Source: CAZIVP01 sp964542915
GTDB lineage: Bacteria > Calditrichota > Calditrichia > Calditrichales > Calditrichaceae
DNA length: 64,000 nt
Assembly (NCBI GenBank): GCA_964542915.1
Contig: CAZIVP010000017.1
Span: forward strand, 16,831 to 80,830
Reading direction: 5' to 3'
In this document: in pieces, positions 53,335 through 61,848 of the stretch
How the letters are laid out: each line of letters begins with the position of its first letter
Position numbering within the stretch: the first letter of the stretch is position 1
Position numbers and translations under genes: made by a program
The notes under the pieces: generated by a model
Seen by the model: only the letters and a program-made list of their open reading frames with translations
What the model was told of the DNA's origin: nothing
Databases searched by the model: none

Positions 53335-54210
53335 ATGCGCGTCGATCTCCATACCCATACCAATTTTTCCGACGGTTCATTATCCCCACAGGCGTTGGTG
53401 GAGCACGCCGCTTCACAGGATGTGGGCATTATCGCCGTCACCGATCACGACGAAACCGGCGGCATCGCTCCCGCTCGTGAGCACGGAAAACGCAAGGGTG
53501 TCGGGGTGATCGCAGGCGTGGAGTTAAGCATCGAATACCCGCTGACGGGCGCCAACCATCTGCACATTCTGGGCCTGTTTATCGATCCGGATAACAACGC
53601 TTTGCGTCAAGCTTTGCAATATCTCAGCCACGAGCGCGATAACCGCGCCGAAAAAATAATAAGACAACTGAACGCTCACGGCGTGCCCCTCAAATATGAT
53701 GATCTTAAAACCATTATCGGCGAAGGCAGTGCAGGACGACCGCATGTGGCACAACTGCTCATTCAGAAAAGGGTCGTTCATTCCGTGAAAGAGGCCTTTA
53801 ACCGCTTCCTGTCTAAGGGGCGTCCCGGCTATGTGCCCAAAATTAAACTGAACGTTCAGGAAGCCATCAACGCCATTCACGAAGCACAAGGACTTGCCAT
53901 CGCTGCTCACCCCGTCAGCCTGGGATATGATACCTATCCGCCGCTGGGAGAAGAGGTTTTGAAATTCAAACGTATGGGCCTGGACGGTATCGAGGCCTAC
54001 TATCCGAGCCACAATCGTTATTTTACAGAATGGTTGCTGGATTTCGCACGTCAACATGACCTGGTGATTTCGGGCGGCAGCGACTTTCACGGCGAAGCTA
54101 AAAAAGATGTGGAGATTGGCAGAGGGCGCGGCGCCCTGAATATCCCATATTCGGTGGTGGAAGCATTGAGGCAAAGACAAATAAAAATCTTCGGTAGGAA
54201 TCATGGCTGA
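53335..54210 (+). CDS. PHP-domain phosphoesterase (TrpH/RnaseAM type)
   Basis: A 291-residue metal-dependent phosphoesterase. The four PHP motifs are intact: RVDLHTHTNFSDGSLSP, IAVTDHDETGGI, LAIAAHPVSLGY and SGGSDFHGEAK. The family (TrpH, YciV/RnaseAM) acts on nucleoside bisphosphates or small RNA ends, and related proteins serve polysaccharide loci. It begins 2 bases after the RHH-like gene and overlaps the next gene by 8 bases. It has no signal peptide, so it is cytoplasmic. Confidence 0.9.
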   Translation: MRVDLHTHTNFSDGSLSPQALVEHAASQDVGIIAVTDHDETGGIAPAREHGKRKGVGVIAGVELSIEYPLTGANHLHILGLFIDPDNNALRQALQYLSHERDNRAEKIIRQLNAHGVPLKYDDLKTIIGEGSAGRPHVAQLLIQKRVVHSVKEAFNRFLSKGRPGYVPKIKLNVQEAINAIHEAQGLAIAAHPVSLGYDTYPPLGEEVLKFKRMGLDGIEAYYPSHNRYFTEWLLDFARQHDLVISGGSDFHGEAKKDVEIGRGRGALNIPYSVVEALRQRQIKIFGRNHG

Positions 54211-55594
54211 GGATTCATCCAGAAAGACCTTCATCATCGGGCTGGATTGCCTGGATCCGGATCTGATATTCAATCGGTGGAGAGCGGAACTCCCCACCAT
54301 ATCCCGCTTAATCGACAATGGGTTCAGCGCACCGATGCGCAGCAGCGATCCGCCCATAACGGTTCCGGCCTGGGCCGTAATGATGAGCGGACAGCACCCC
54401 GGCAAACTCGGGATTTACGGCTTTCGTAATCGCAAACACACGGATTACAGGCCATTGGAAGTAGCGACCGCTGACGATGTAAAAGCACCGCGCCTCTGGG
54501 ATTGGATGACGAAGTACAACCGACACTCCGTTGTGGTCGGCGTGCCGCCCACCTACCCGGCGAAGCCCCTGAAAGGCTATTTGACGAGCGGCATGCTAAG
54601 CCCGGATGTCGGCCGTCCCGCCACTTTTCCGCCGACATTGCAGGGATTTTTGGGAAGGGAAGCGCCCGGTTATATGGCGGATATACCGAATTTCCGAAAT
54701 CGAAATAAAGAAGAACTGCTGAACGATATTTATGGCATGACCCGTGCTCGCCTGCAATGGATCGATTTTCTCATGCAGCATCGTCCGTGGGATTTGTTTG
54801 TCTTTGTGGAAATGGGCGTGGATCGAATCCAGCATGGATTCTGGCAGTTTATGGCGCAGGATAGTCCATTTTATATTGAAGACCGGCGCTTCCGGGACGT
54901 TATTCTAAATTATTATAAATTTCTCGACGCCGAACTCGGGAAGCGTTTGCAACGACTGGAAAAAAACACCGATATCTGGCTCGTTTCCGATCACGGTGTG
55001 AAAACGAACCACGGCGGTGTGGCGGTTAACGAGTGGTTACGACAGCGCGGGTATCTCGTATTGAAGGAGGCGCCGGCCGCGCAGGTGCGTTTACAAAAGG
55101 ACATGGTCGACTGGACACAAACGCGCGCCTGGGCCGAAGGCGGCTATTACAGCCGCATCTTCCTGAATCTCGAGGATCGGGAGACGCATGGAATAGTAAA
55201 TACTGTTGAAAAAGAAGTGCTCCTCGACGCCCTGCAGCGCGAACTGAAGATGATCCGACGCCGGAACGGCGATGCCATGCAAACCCGTGTGTTTCGGCCG
55301 CAAGCCTTGTATGATACCCTGAACGGTATGCCGCCCGACCTGTTCGTCTATTTCGACGATCTGAATTATCGCGCCCTGGCCACCGTCGGTGTGCCGGAAA
55401 TCGTTAGCGAAACCAATGACGCCGGAAGCGACGGCGCCAATCACGATTATCATGGCGTATGCATTGCGAACGGTGAAGGTATTGCCCATGAAAACGGAGC
55501 AGAGGCGCATATTCTGGATGTGGCGCCCACCATACTTGAGCGTATGGGCATACCGCCGCAAATGCACATGGATGGAAAACCATTGTTCGACTGA
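54203..55594 (+). CDS. Alkaline-phosphatase-superfamily phosphodiesterase (first of pair)
   Basis: A 463-residue type I phosphodiesterase/nucleotide-pyrophosphatase-like enzyme without signal peptide. The metal site elements are FIIGLDCLDPDL, the nucleophile Thr in PPITVPAWAVMMSGQHPGK, MGVDRIQHGFWQF, LVSDHGVKTNHGGV and, near the C-terminus, DGANHDYHGVCIANGEG followed by DVAPTILERMGIP. Such enzymes cleave phosphodiesters or transfer phospho-groups to glycans. The start overlaps the PHP gene and the stop overlaps the next phosphodiesterase by one base. The substrate is unknown; the polysaccharide locus suggests a glycan or lipid-linked phosphate. Confidence 0.88.
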   Translation: MAEDSSRKTFIIGLDCLDPDLIFNRWRAELPTISRLIDNGFSAPMRSSDPPITVPAWAVMMSGQHPGKLGIYGFRNRKHTDYRPLEVATADDVKAPRLWDWMTKYNRHSVVVGVPPTYPAKPLKGYLTSGMLSPDVGRPATFPPTLQGFLGREAPGYMADIPNFRNRNKEELLNDIYGMTRARLQWIDFLMQHRPWDLFVFVEMGVDRIQHGFWQFMAQDSPFYIEDRRFRDVILNYYKFLDAELGKRLQRLEKNTDIWLVSDHGVKTNHGGVAVNEWLRQRGYLVLKEAPAAQVRLQKDMVDWTQTRAWAEGGYYSRIFLNLEDRETHGIVNTVEKEVLLDALQRELKMIRRRNGDAMQTRVFRPQALYDTLNGMPPDLFVYFDDLNYRALATVGVPEIVSETNDAGSDGANHDYHGVCIANGEGIAHENGAEAHILDVAPTILERMGIPPQMHMDGKPLFD

Positions 55595-56937
55595 TGGCAT
55601 CTAAAAATCGTATTGTGATAGTGGCACTCGACGGGACACCGTTCTCGCTTCTGGAGCGCCTGAGCGCGCCGGGCGGCTGTATGCCCAACTTAAAAACATT
55701 GCGGGCGGATGCTTCATTCCGTCCGATGCAATCGGTTTATCCGCCGGTGTCATCGGCGGCGTGGGCTTCTTTTATTAGCGGCCGGAGCCCGGCCGAACAC
55801 GGTATTTTTGGTTTTGTTGACCGGCAGCCCGCTACGTTGGAGTGGATACTGCCCCATTCCGGCCATCTTCCCGAACCCACCTTATGGCAACGACTTTCGC
55901 AGCAGGGGCGTAAGCTGTTTGTGATGAATGTGCCCATGACCAGTCCGCCCTTGGCGTTGAACGGCGTTATGATCGGCGGCTTTCTGGGAAACGATGTGGC
56001 AACCAATACCTATCCGGCCCATATCGGGCCGTTGTTAAAGGCGCAGGGCTACCGAGCGGACGCCGATATTGCCAGGGGACGCTCGGACCGCGCGGCGCTA
56101 ATGGATGAACTGGAGTACATTCTGGAAAAACGCATTGAAGCGTTGTGGCGTTTTTGGCCGCAAGAGCGTTGGGACTTCTTTATGGTTCACATCATGGAAA
56201 CCGACCGCCTGCACCATTTTTTCTGGCAGGATATGCTGGCCGGGAATTCGGAGTTTACGCAGCGCTTCTACGATCTGTACGCCCGGATCGATCGCCTGTT
56301 GGGCGACATTTTGAATGAAATAAAGCAGGATACTTACTTGCTTTTGCTATCCGATCATGGTTTTACCGCGCTGGAGCAGGAAGTGCTGCTCAATCAATGG
56401 CTGATTCAGGAAGGCTATTTACGGTTTAAAACCCGCACGCCGAGCTCCTTACAGGATATGGATAACCGCAGCACGGCCTACAGCCTGTATCCGGGCCGTA
56501 TCCACATTAATCTGAAAGGCCGTGAGAAAAACGGAAGCGTTAGCGGCGCGCGCGAATATGAAAAATGGCGGCAAACGCTTGCAAAGCATCTGCAGACACT
56601 GCACGATCCGCGCAATGGCAAGGCTGTGGTCAGACGCGTCCTCTACGCCGAAGCCTTATACCAAAACAAGCGTGGCGCCTTGCAGAGCCACGATCCGTTC
56701 GCGCATGCCCGCATCCCCGATCTTTTAATCGAGAACACGGAGGGCTATGATCTGAAAGGCGATCTTTCCGGTCCGTCATTGTTCCGAAAAACGGCATTTA
56801 ACGGCATGCATTGTTTTGACGATGCTTTTGCGCTCCTGCACGGCGCCGCACTTCCCGATGAGAAAAATTTGTCAATCCGGGATATGCATCGTATCATTCT
56901 CGACCTGATGAACGTTACGATAAGGAATGACAGTTGA
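55594..56937 (+). CDS. Alkaline-phosphatase-superfamily phosphodiesterase (second of pair)
   Basis: A 447-residue paralogue of the preceding gene. It has IVIVALDGTPFSLLERL, a nucleophile region VYPPVSSAAWASFISGRSPAEHG (Ser in place of the Thr of the first copy), IMETDRLHHFFWQDM and LLLSDHGFTALEQEVLLNQWL. The C-terminal third is more diverged than in the first copy. ATG 55594 overlaps the stop of the first copy (TGATG), giving tight coupling. The two products may form a heterodimer or act in sequence on one phosphodiester. No signal peptide is seen. Confidence 0.87.
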   Translation: MASKNRIVIVALDGTPFSLLERLSAPGGCMPNLKTLRADASFRPMQSVYPPVSSAAWASFISGRSPAEHGIFGFVDRQPATLEWILPHSGHLPEPTLWQRLSQQGRKLFVMNVPMTSPPLALNGVMIGGFLGNDVATNTYPAHIGPLLKAQGYRADADIARGRSDRAALMDELEYILEKRIEALWRFWPQERWDFFMVHIMETDRLHHFFWQDMLAGNSEFTQRFYDLYARIDRLLGDILNEIKQDTYLLLLSDHGFTALEQEVLLNQWLIQEGYLRFKTRTPSSLQDMDNRSTAYSLYPGRIHINLKGREKNGSVSGAREYEKWRQTLAKHLQTLHDPRNGKAVVRRVLYAEALYQNKRGALQSHDPFAHARIPDLLIENTEGYDLKGDLSGPSLFRKTAFNGMHCFDDAFALLHGAALPDEKNLSIRDMHRIILDLMNVTIRNDS

Positions 56938-56997
56938 AAAGAGCGGGCCGGCAATTTAAATTTTTTAACTGTGTTGCACTGGCAGACATAACTTAAT

Positions 56998-57531
56998 ATG
57001 GAAGAAACAGGACGACGCCCTATGATACACTGGTTTGCAATTTATACCCGCCCGAGGCACGAGAAAAAAGTGTATGATGAACTCGTTGATAAGAACCACG
57101 AAGCCTTTTTACCGCTCGTAAAACGGGTGCGGCAGTGGAAAGACCGCAAGAAGACCGTTGAGATGCCGTTGTTTACCAGTTATCTGTTCGCCCGCTTCGA
57201 CTACAAATATCGCCATCAAATTTTGCAAACCAAAGGACTGGTCAAAATAGTGAACTTCAGCGGCGAGCCGGCCGTGGTCCCGGATTGGCAAATCGAATCG
57301 CTAAGACGCATGCTCGAGCATCCGCAGACGTTGACGCTGGAGAACTACATCCGGCCCGGAGAAATTGTCGAAGTAACCGACGGGCCCTTCAACGGGCTCA
57401 AAGGCATGGTACGGGAACTGCGCGGATCGAAAAGGCTGGTGGTAACCATCGATGGCATTATGCAGACGGTGTCGGTGGACATCGATACGGATTTCGTCAA
57501 ACGTATTAACCGGGCGGAACTGGAATCATGA
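56998..57531 (+). CDS. NusG-paralogue transcription antiterminator (UpxY/RfaH-like)
   Basis: A 177-residue NusG-family protein with NGN domain (HWFAIYTRPRHEKKVYDELV; MPLFTSYLFARFDYK; VKIVNFSGEPAVVPD) and C-terminal KOW domain (IRPGEIVEVTDGPFNGLKGMVREL). NusG paralogues of this type lie inside polysaccharide operons and let RNA polymerase read through long transcripts. The first ATG is at 56998, but MIHWFAIYT at 57022 also fits. It overlaps the next gene by four bases (ATGA). Its gene is in the middle of the locus rather than at the head. Confidence 0.9.
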   Translation: MEETGRRPMIHWFAIYTRPRHEKKVYDELVDKNHEAFLPLVKRVRQWKDRKKTVEMPLFTSYLFARFDYKYRHQILQTKGLVKIVNFSGEPAVVPDWQIESLRRMLEHPQTLTLENYIRPGEIVEVTDGPFNGLKGMVRELRGSKRLVVTIDGIMQTVSVDIDTDFVKRINRAELES

Positions 57532-57824
57532 ATGTGTTTCTGCAGGGCGCGACCACCCGTCAAAACCTGCCGGTAAAACGTTTTGGCTACATTTTAAGCG
57601 CTGTTTTTCTGGTGCTATCGAATGTCGCTTACGTTCTGGATTGGCAGGCCACGCCATACCTCTTTTTATTTACCCTGTATTTACTGACCGGCAGCTTATG
57701 GATTCCAGCCCTGATCCGGCCGTTCTACCGCTGGTTCGGAAAATATCTGATAAAACCGCACGACAACATGTCCGATTCCGGCAAAAAAAGCGAAGATCAA
57801 TCGGAGTATTTCAGTGAAAATTGA
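57528..57824 (+). CDS. Small two-helix membrane protein (SxtJ-like)
   Basis: A 98-residue protein with a basic start, two TM helices (about 22-42, FGYILSAVFLVLSNVAYVLD; about 47-68, LFLFTLYLLTGSLWIPALI) and a polar tail rich in Ser, Lys and Glu. The pattern (FG ... PALIRPFYRWFGKYL) resembles SxtJ-family membrane proteins of exopolysaccharide loci. Its start overlaps the NusG-like gene. It ends 3 bases before the minus-strand terminator of cysC, so the operon stops here. Function unknown. Confidence 0.65.
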   Translation: MNVFLQGATTRQNLPVKRFGYILSAVFLVLSNVAYVLDWQATPYLFLFTLYLLTGSLWIPALIRPFYRWFGKYLIKPHDNMSDSGKKSEDQSEYFSEN

Positions 57825-57826
57825 GA

Positions 57827-57851
57827 TAAAAAAGGCCGGCAATAGCCGGCC
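57827..57851 (-). terminator. Intrinsic terminator after cysC
   Basis: On the minus strand a perfect 7-bp stem (GGCCGGC / GCCGGCC) with loop TATT is followed by six to seven T. It lies 40 bases beyond the cysC stop and ends the sat-cysC transcription unit. It also sits at the 3' end of the convergent plus-strand operon. Confidence 0.9.
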
Positions 57852-57891
57852 CCCTTGCCCGTGTTTTTCAATAAGAACGATCGCACCGTAC

Positions 57892-58509
57892 TCAATCCGA
57901 TTCATTAAAGAGACGCTTTTCTTTGAGATAAGACAACACTTTCCCGACGCTTTCTTCGAGCGCCATTTGACCGGTATCGATGAGTAATTCCGGTTTCAGG
58001 GGCTCCTCGTAGGGGGCGTCGATTCCAGTGAATTGCTTGATTTCACCGGCGCGTGCTTTTTTGTACAATCCTTTGGGATCGCGTTGCTCGGCGATATCTA
58101 ACGGCACTTTTACATAAACTTCAATAAAGGCGCCTTCCTCCATTAGTTCTCTCACTTTGTCACGGTCGGCGCGGTAAGGCGAAATGAAGGCGGTCATGGT
58201 GATCACGCCGGCGTCGGCGAATAATTTGGACACTTCACCGATTCTCCGGATGTTTTCTTCGCGGTCTTCCGGCGAAAAACCCAGATTTTTATTGAGGCCG
58301 TGCCGTATATTGTCGCCGTCCAATACATAAGTGAGGTGGCCCATCTCGAATAGTCTTTCTTCGACGGCATTGGCCAGGGTCGATTTACCGGAACCGGACA
58401 GACCCGTAAACCAGATGACCGTCCCTTTTTGACCTAAAAGGCGTTCGCGGTCGTCCCGTGTAATGTGGCCCTTGTGCCAGGTGATATTGGTTGCTTTCTG
58501 TGTTGACAT
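57892..58509 (-). CDS. cysC: Adenylyl-sulfate kinase
   Basis: It phosphorylates APS to PAPS, the sulfate donor. It is 205 residues. Motifs: Walker A WFTGLSGSGKSTLANA, YVLDGDNIRHGLNKNLGFS with REENIRRIGEV (APS site), TMTAFISPYRADRD and FIEVYVKVPLDIAEQRDPKGLYKKA. All key residues appear intact. It is on the minus strand, 310 bases downstream of sat, and convergent with the polysaccharide operon. No PAPS reductase is visible here, which suggests use for sulfation rather than reduction. Confidence 0.95.
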   Translation of the reverse strand: MSTQKATNITWHKGHITRDDRERLLGQKGTVIWFTGLSGSGKSTLANAVEERLFEMGHLTYVLDGDNIRHGLNKNLGFSPEDREENIRRIGEVSKLFADAGVITMTAFISPYRADRDKVRELMEEGAFIEVYVKVPLDIAEQRDPKGLYKKARAGEIKQFTGIDAPYEEPLKPELLIDTGQMALEESVGKVLSYLKEKRLFNESD

Positions 58510-58819
58510 CGGTTGGTTCTCCCGTTTCTCGTTTTGCGGTCAATGTTAACGATTTTTTTAAGTCAGTGCCATTTCCGCTGTTAAAAAAGAAGCGCATTTA
58601 CAAGCTTCGCCTGTTTTTTTCAGATTGAATATATCATAACAAATTGGAGCCTGCTTCTCGGCGCCTTTTTAATTATTCCAGGCTTTTCCCGAATAAATAA
58701 AAAAAGACAAAATTGCCTTGTCTAAACACACCCCAGCCCTGCACTCCCACAAACTGCAGATGAACCGGGGAGGGGGTATTACGATTTGCATTTTAATAAT
58801 TTATTTTTACAAAATAGGT
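58510..58819. other. Spacer between sat and cysC with C-rich palindrome
   Basis: A 310-base gap between two genes of the same pathway on the same strand. It holds a C-rich/G-rich element at about 58731-58780 (CACCCCAGCCCTGCA ... GGGGAGGGGGT) like those at 8660 and 52981, and A/T-rich sequence near 58540-58690. No gene was seen. The unusual length leaves open whether the two genes share a transcript. Confidence 0.5.
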
Positions 58820-59989
58820 TTATTTGCCCTGATAATAGGCCATTAACACATCCACCACCTCTGGGCGACTGAATTCCTTGGGCGGGTATTCGCCGTTGGA
58901 TAGCATTTCCCGTAATTTGGTTCCGCTGATCAGAACCCGATCCTCTTTGCCGTGCGGACAGGTTTTCATGGACGCCATTCCGTCGCATTTGTGGCACCAG
59001 AAGGTCCAGTCGATGTTCAGCGGCCGGATGTGCAGTTTCTCTTCCGGGATGTCATCGAAAATCTTTTGGGCGTCGAAGGGGCCGTAGTAATCGCCGACGC
59101 CGGCGTGATCGCGCCCGACAATAAGATGGCTGCAGCCGTAGTTTTGACGGAAAATGGCGTGCAAGACGGCTTCGCGCGGGCCGCCGTAGCGCATTTCCAT
59201 GGGATAGACCTTCAATACCACATTCTCCCTCAGATAGTAATTATCCAGCAATACTTCATAACATTTCATGCGTACGTCGGCAGGAATATCGCCCGCCTTT
59301 AACTTGCCGACCAGCGGATGGATCAAAACGCCGTCGCTCACTTCCAGAGCAATTTTAGTTACGTACTCGTGCGAGCGATGGATGGGATTGCGGGTTTGGA
59401 ATCCGGAAACCCTGGACCAGCCTCGCTCCTCGAAGATGGCGCGGGTTTCGGCCGGACGTGCATAATAACCGCCGAAACGTTCCGGGAACGGGCCCTCGCT
59501 AAGCGCCCTGACCGGCCCGGCAAGGTAAACCTCGTGTTGATTGTATATTTTGGCCACGCCGGGATGGGCTTCATCTTCGGTTAGAAATACGTTACGCGCC
59601 TCATGCTTTTTATCGTATGTGTATTTCTCCTCCACGGTCATGGTACCCATTACTTCGCCGGAATCATCATCCAGAAGTGCCACTTCCTGACCTTCTTTTA
59701 TCCCGTCGGCTTGTTCGGCGGAAACCGAAAGGGTGATGGGAATCGGCCAGAGCGTTCCGTCGGCCATGGTCATATCCGTTACGACCGTTTTGTAATCGTT
59801 TTGCCGCATAAAACCATCCAGCGGACTGAACGCCCCCTGCGCCAGCATGATCAAATCGGATGTTTCACGCGAATTCATACGAATCTGAGTGAGATTGGCG
59901 GCTTTGTCTTTTTCCCGGGAGCGTTCCTGGCCTTGCAGTAAAAGGGGAATCAGGCGTCCTCCATGGGGCGGAACGAGTGCTGATGACAT
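58820..59989 (-). CDS. sat: Sulfate adenylyltransferase
   Basis: It joins sulfate and ATP to APS. It is 389 residues, the single-chain ATP-sulfurylase type. The active-site motifs are FQTRNPIHRSHEYV, LIVGRDHAGVGDYYGPFDAQ and VLISGTKLREMLSNG; a zinc-binding pattern is suggested by WCHKCDGMASMKTCPHG. The N-terminal PUA-like part has MLAQGAFSPLDGFM. ATG 59989 follows AAGGAG. It opens the minus-strand sat-cysC unit, which would supply PAPS inside a polysaccharide locus. Confidence 0.96.
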   Translation of the reverse strand: MSSALVPPHGGRLIPLLLQGQERSREKDKAANLTQIRMNSRETSDLIMLAQGAFSPLDGFMRQNDYKTVVTDMTMADGTLWPIPITLSVSAEQADGIKEGQEVALLDDDSGEVMGTMTVEEKYTYDKKHEARNVFLTEDEAHPGVAKIYNQHEVYLAGPVRALSEGPFPERFGGYYARPAETRAIFEERGWSRVSGFQTRNPIHRSHEYVTKIALEVSDGVLIHPLVGKLKAGDIPADVRMKCYEVLLDNYYLRENVVLKVYPMEMRYGGPREAVLHAIFRQNYGCSHLIVGRDHAGVGDYYGPFDAQKIFDDIPEEKLHIRPLNIDWTFWCHKCDGMASMKTCPHGKEDRVLISGTKLREMLSNGEYPPKEFSRPEVVDVLMAYYQGK

Positions 59990-60540
59990 ATAAAACTCCT
60001 TTTTTGTAAGGGGTGTTGGGTCTGGAACCGCGAGGCTCCAGGCGTTAAATTCTATTTCGACAAAATTAACATTCGTTCATTTATGCGCTTAATTCCGGTA
60101 AAGAAAATATTAATTTAACCGATTATGGTCGCATTAAACGTGATGAGCGACGAAAAAAAACGTCGATAAAAGATGATGAAGGTAGAAGTTTCGTTAATAA
60201 AAGTCAAGCTTGGGGCCGTAATCGGCCGGAAATTAAAAACCGCCGCAGCGGTGCAATCGCTTGCATAAAATAAAATTTTTATTAAATTTTCAGACTTGCA
60301 CAAACGGCGGTATAAAGAATGAAAATGTACGTTACTTCGTAAACGATTGAGACTGTGAAAACTCCCCCGAATCAAAAATACGATTAGTAATTTTACGGTA
60401 GTGTTCGGTCACATAGAGGCTGATTTGTCGCGTGGCTGCATTCTTTTTAAAAGGATGTAATTGACGGGGCGGAGCTTTAAAGAGACGGCCGTCCGCTTGG
60501 CTGATCATAACGAGAATGTTTCACTAATGGTAGCTCATAC
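59990..60540. other. Intergenic region upstream of sat
   Basis: About 550 bases, largely A/T-rich between 60040 and 60330, with no convincing gene on either strand. It should hold the promoter of the minus-strand sat-cysC unit and possibly one for the WbpB-like gene to the right. An 86-codon minus-strand frame at 60115-60375 was not accepted. Confidence 0.45.
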
Positions 60541-60738
60541 ATGTATCACCGGTTACGCCGGTTCATGCGAAAGCATAAATCATTGGTTGCCTTTATCAAA
60601 TGGCTGGCGCTCATCGTTGGATGTTTTAATATCGGACCGATCATGGTAAAACGCGATATCGCTTCCATCCATACCTTGTTGCTTATACTGGGATTAACGT
60701 TGTTTATCGTTCTCGATATGAAAACGCGCAGACGTTGA
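60541..60738 (+). CDS. Possible small membrane protein
   Basis: A 65-codon frame: basic N-terminus (YHRLRRFMRKHKS), two hydrophobic stretches (LVAFIKWLALIVGCFNIG; IHTLLLILGLTLFIVLDM) and a basic end (KTRRR), which would make a two-helix membrane protein. No ribosome site is evident and longer frames overlap on both strands, so it may be chance. It lies 140 bases before the WbpB-like gene in the same direction. Confidence 0.3.
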   Translation: MYHRLRRFMRKHKSLVAFIKWLALIVGCFNIGPIMVKRDIASIHTLLLILGLTLFIVLDMKTRRR

Positions 60739-60879
60739 CGGTCATATATATGCCATTGCCCTTCGTGAAAAAAAGAAAAATGTTTGAAGTCATCGTTTGC
60801 TAAAAAACAATAATATCTGTAGATATTCCGATTCCTATTTAATGTTTGATCATCCATAAAAAAGAAAATTGCTTCGTTG

Positions 60880-61848
60880 ATGAAAAATTTCGGATTGGTT
60901 GGCGCGGCGGGATATATCGCCCCGCGCCATATGAAGGCAATCAAAGAAACCGGCAACCGTCTGGTTTGCGCCGTTGATCCCGCCGATTCGGTCGGTATTC
61001 TCGATCGCTATTTTTATGAGGTGGATTTTTTTACGGAGTTTGAACGCTTCGACCGTCACGTGGAATTGTTGCGGCGCAAGGACGCCGGTGAAGAGGTGCA
61101 TTACGTCAGTATCTGTTCGCCCAATTATTTACACGACGCCCACATGCGGTTTGCTTTACGCGTCGACGCCGATGCCATCTGCGAGAAACCGCTGGTGCTC
61201 AATCCCTGGAACCTGGATGCGCTGCAGGAGATCGAAGAGGAATACGGCCGCAATATTTATAATGTTTTACAACTACGCGCTCATCCCGAAATTGCGCGGC
61301 TGAAGAAGCAGCGAAGCGAACAAAGAACCAAAGGAACGAAGAAAGCGGAAATCGAACTGACCTATATCACCAGTCGCGGCCGTTGGTATTTTTACTCCTG
61401 GAAGGGAGACGTGGAGAAGTCCGGCGGAGTCGCCACCAATATCGGCATCCATTTTTTCGATATGTTGATGTGGATATTCGGACGGGTGCAGCACTCCGAA
61501 GTGCATTATGCCGATCACAAAAAAGTGGGCGGTTTTCTGGAACTGGAAGAGGCGGAGGTGCGCTGGTTTCTTTCTCTGGATCGCGAAGATTTACCTCCGG
61601 ATGCCCGGGAGAACGGGCAATCCACGTTTCGCTCCATAACCATCGACGGCGAGGCCTTCGAATTTTCGGGCGGCTTCACGGATTTGCACACCAGGGTTTA
61701 TCAGGACATCATGCAGGGCAACGGGTTTCGCATCGATGACGCCCGGGCTTCCATCGAGCTGGCCCACCAGATTCGCTACGCCAAACCGGTGGGTCTGCGC
61801 GGCGACTACGTGCATCCATATTTGGAAAATACAGAAAAGAGAAGATAG
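60880..61848 (+). CDS. Gfo/Idh/MocA oxidoreductase, WbpB/WlbA-like
   Basis: A 322-residue NAD-dependent dehydrogenase that would oxidise UDP-N-acetylglucosaminuronate at C3. Seen are GLVGAAGYIAPRHMKAI (Rossmann), VHYVSICSPNYLHDAHM, AICEKPLVLNPWNLDAL and the catalytic region GGVATNIGIHFFDMLMWIFG. The stretch YNVLQLRAHPEI is typical of the WlbA clade. TTG 60877 precedes ATG 60880, which is preferred. The last codons (ENTEKRR and stop at 61846-61848) lie inside a purine-rich repeat. It probably works with WbpA-like (51629) and WbpD-like (62406) enzymes; the aminotransferase is not in the window. Confidence 0.92.
   Translation: MKNFGLVGAAGYIAPRHMKAIKETGNRLVCAVDPADSVGILDRYFYEVDFFTEFERFDRHVELLRRKDAGEEVHYVSICSPNYLHDAHMRFALRVDADAICEKPLVLNPWNLDALQEIEEEYGRNIYNVLQLRAHPEIARLKKQRSEQRTKGTKKAEIELTYITSRGRWYFYSWKGDVEKSGGVATNIGIHFFDMLMWIFGRVQHSEVHYADHKKVGGFLELEEAEVRWFLSLDREDLPPDARENGQSTFRSITIDGEAFEFSGGFTDLHTRVYQDIMQGNGFRIDDARASIELAHQIRYAKPVGLRGDYVHPYLENTEKRR

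Noticed and set aside
60115..60375. 86-codon minus-strand frame upstream of sat
   Set aside because: Low-complexity Phe/Ile/Thr-rich translation of an A/T-rich promoter region.
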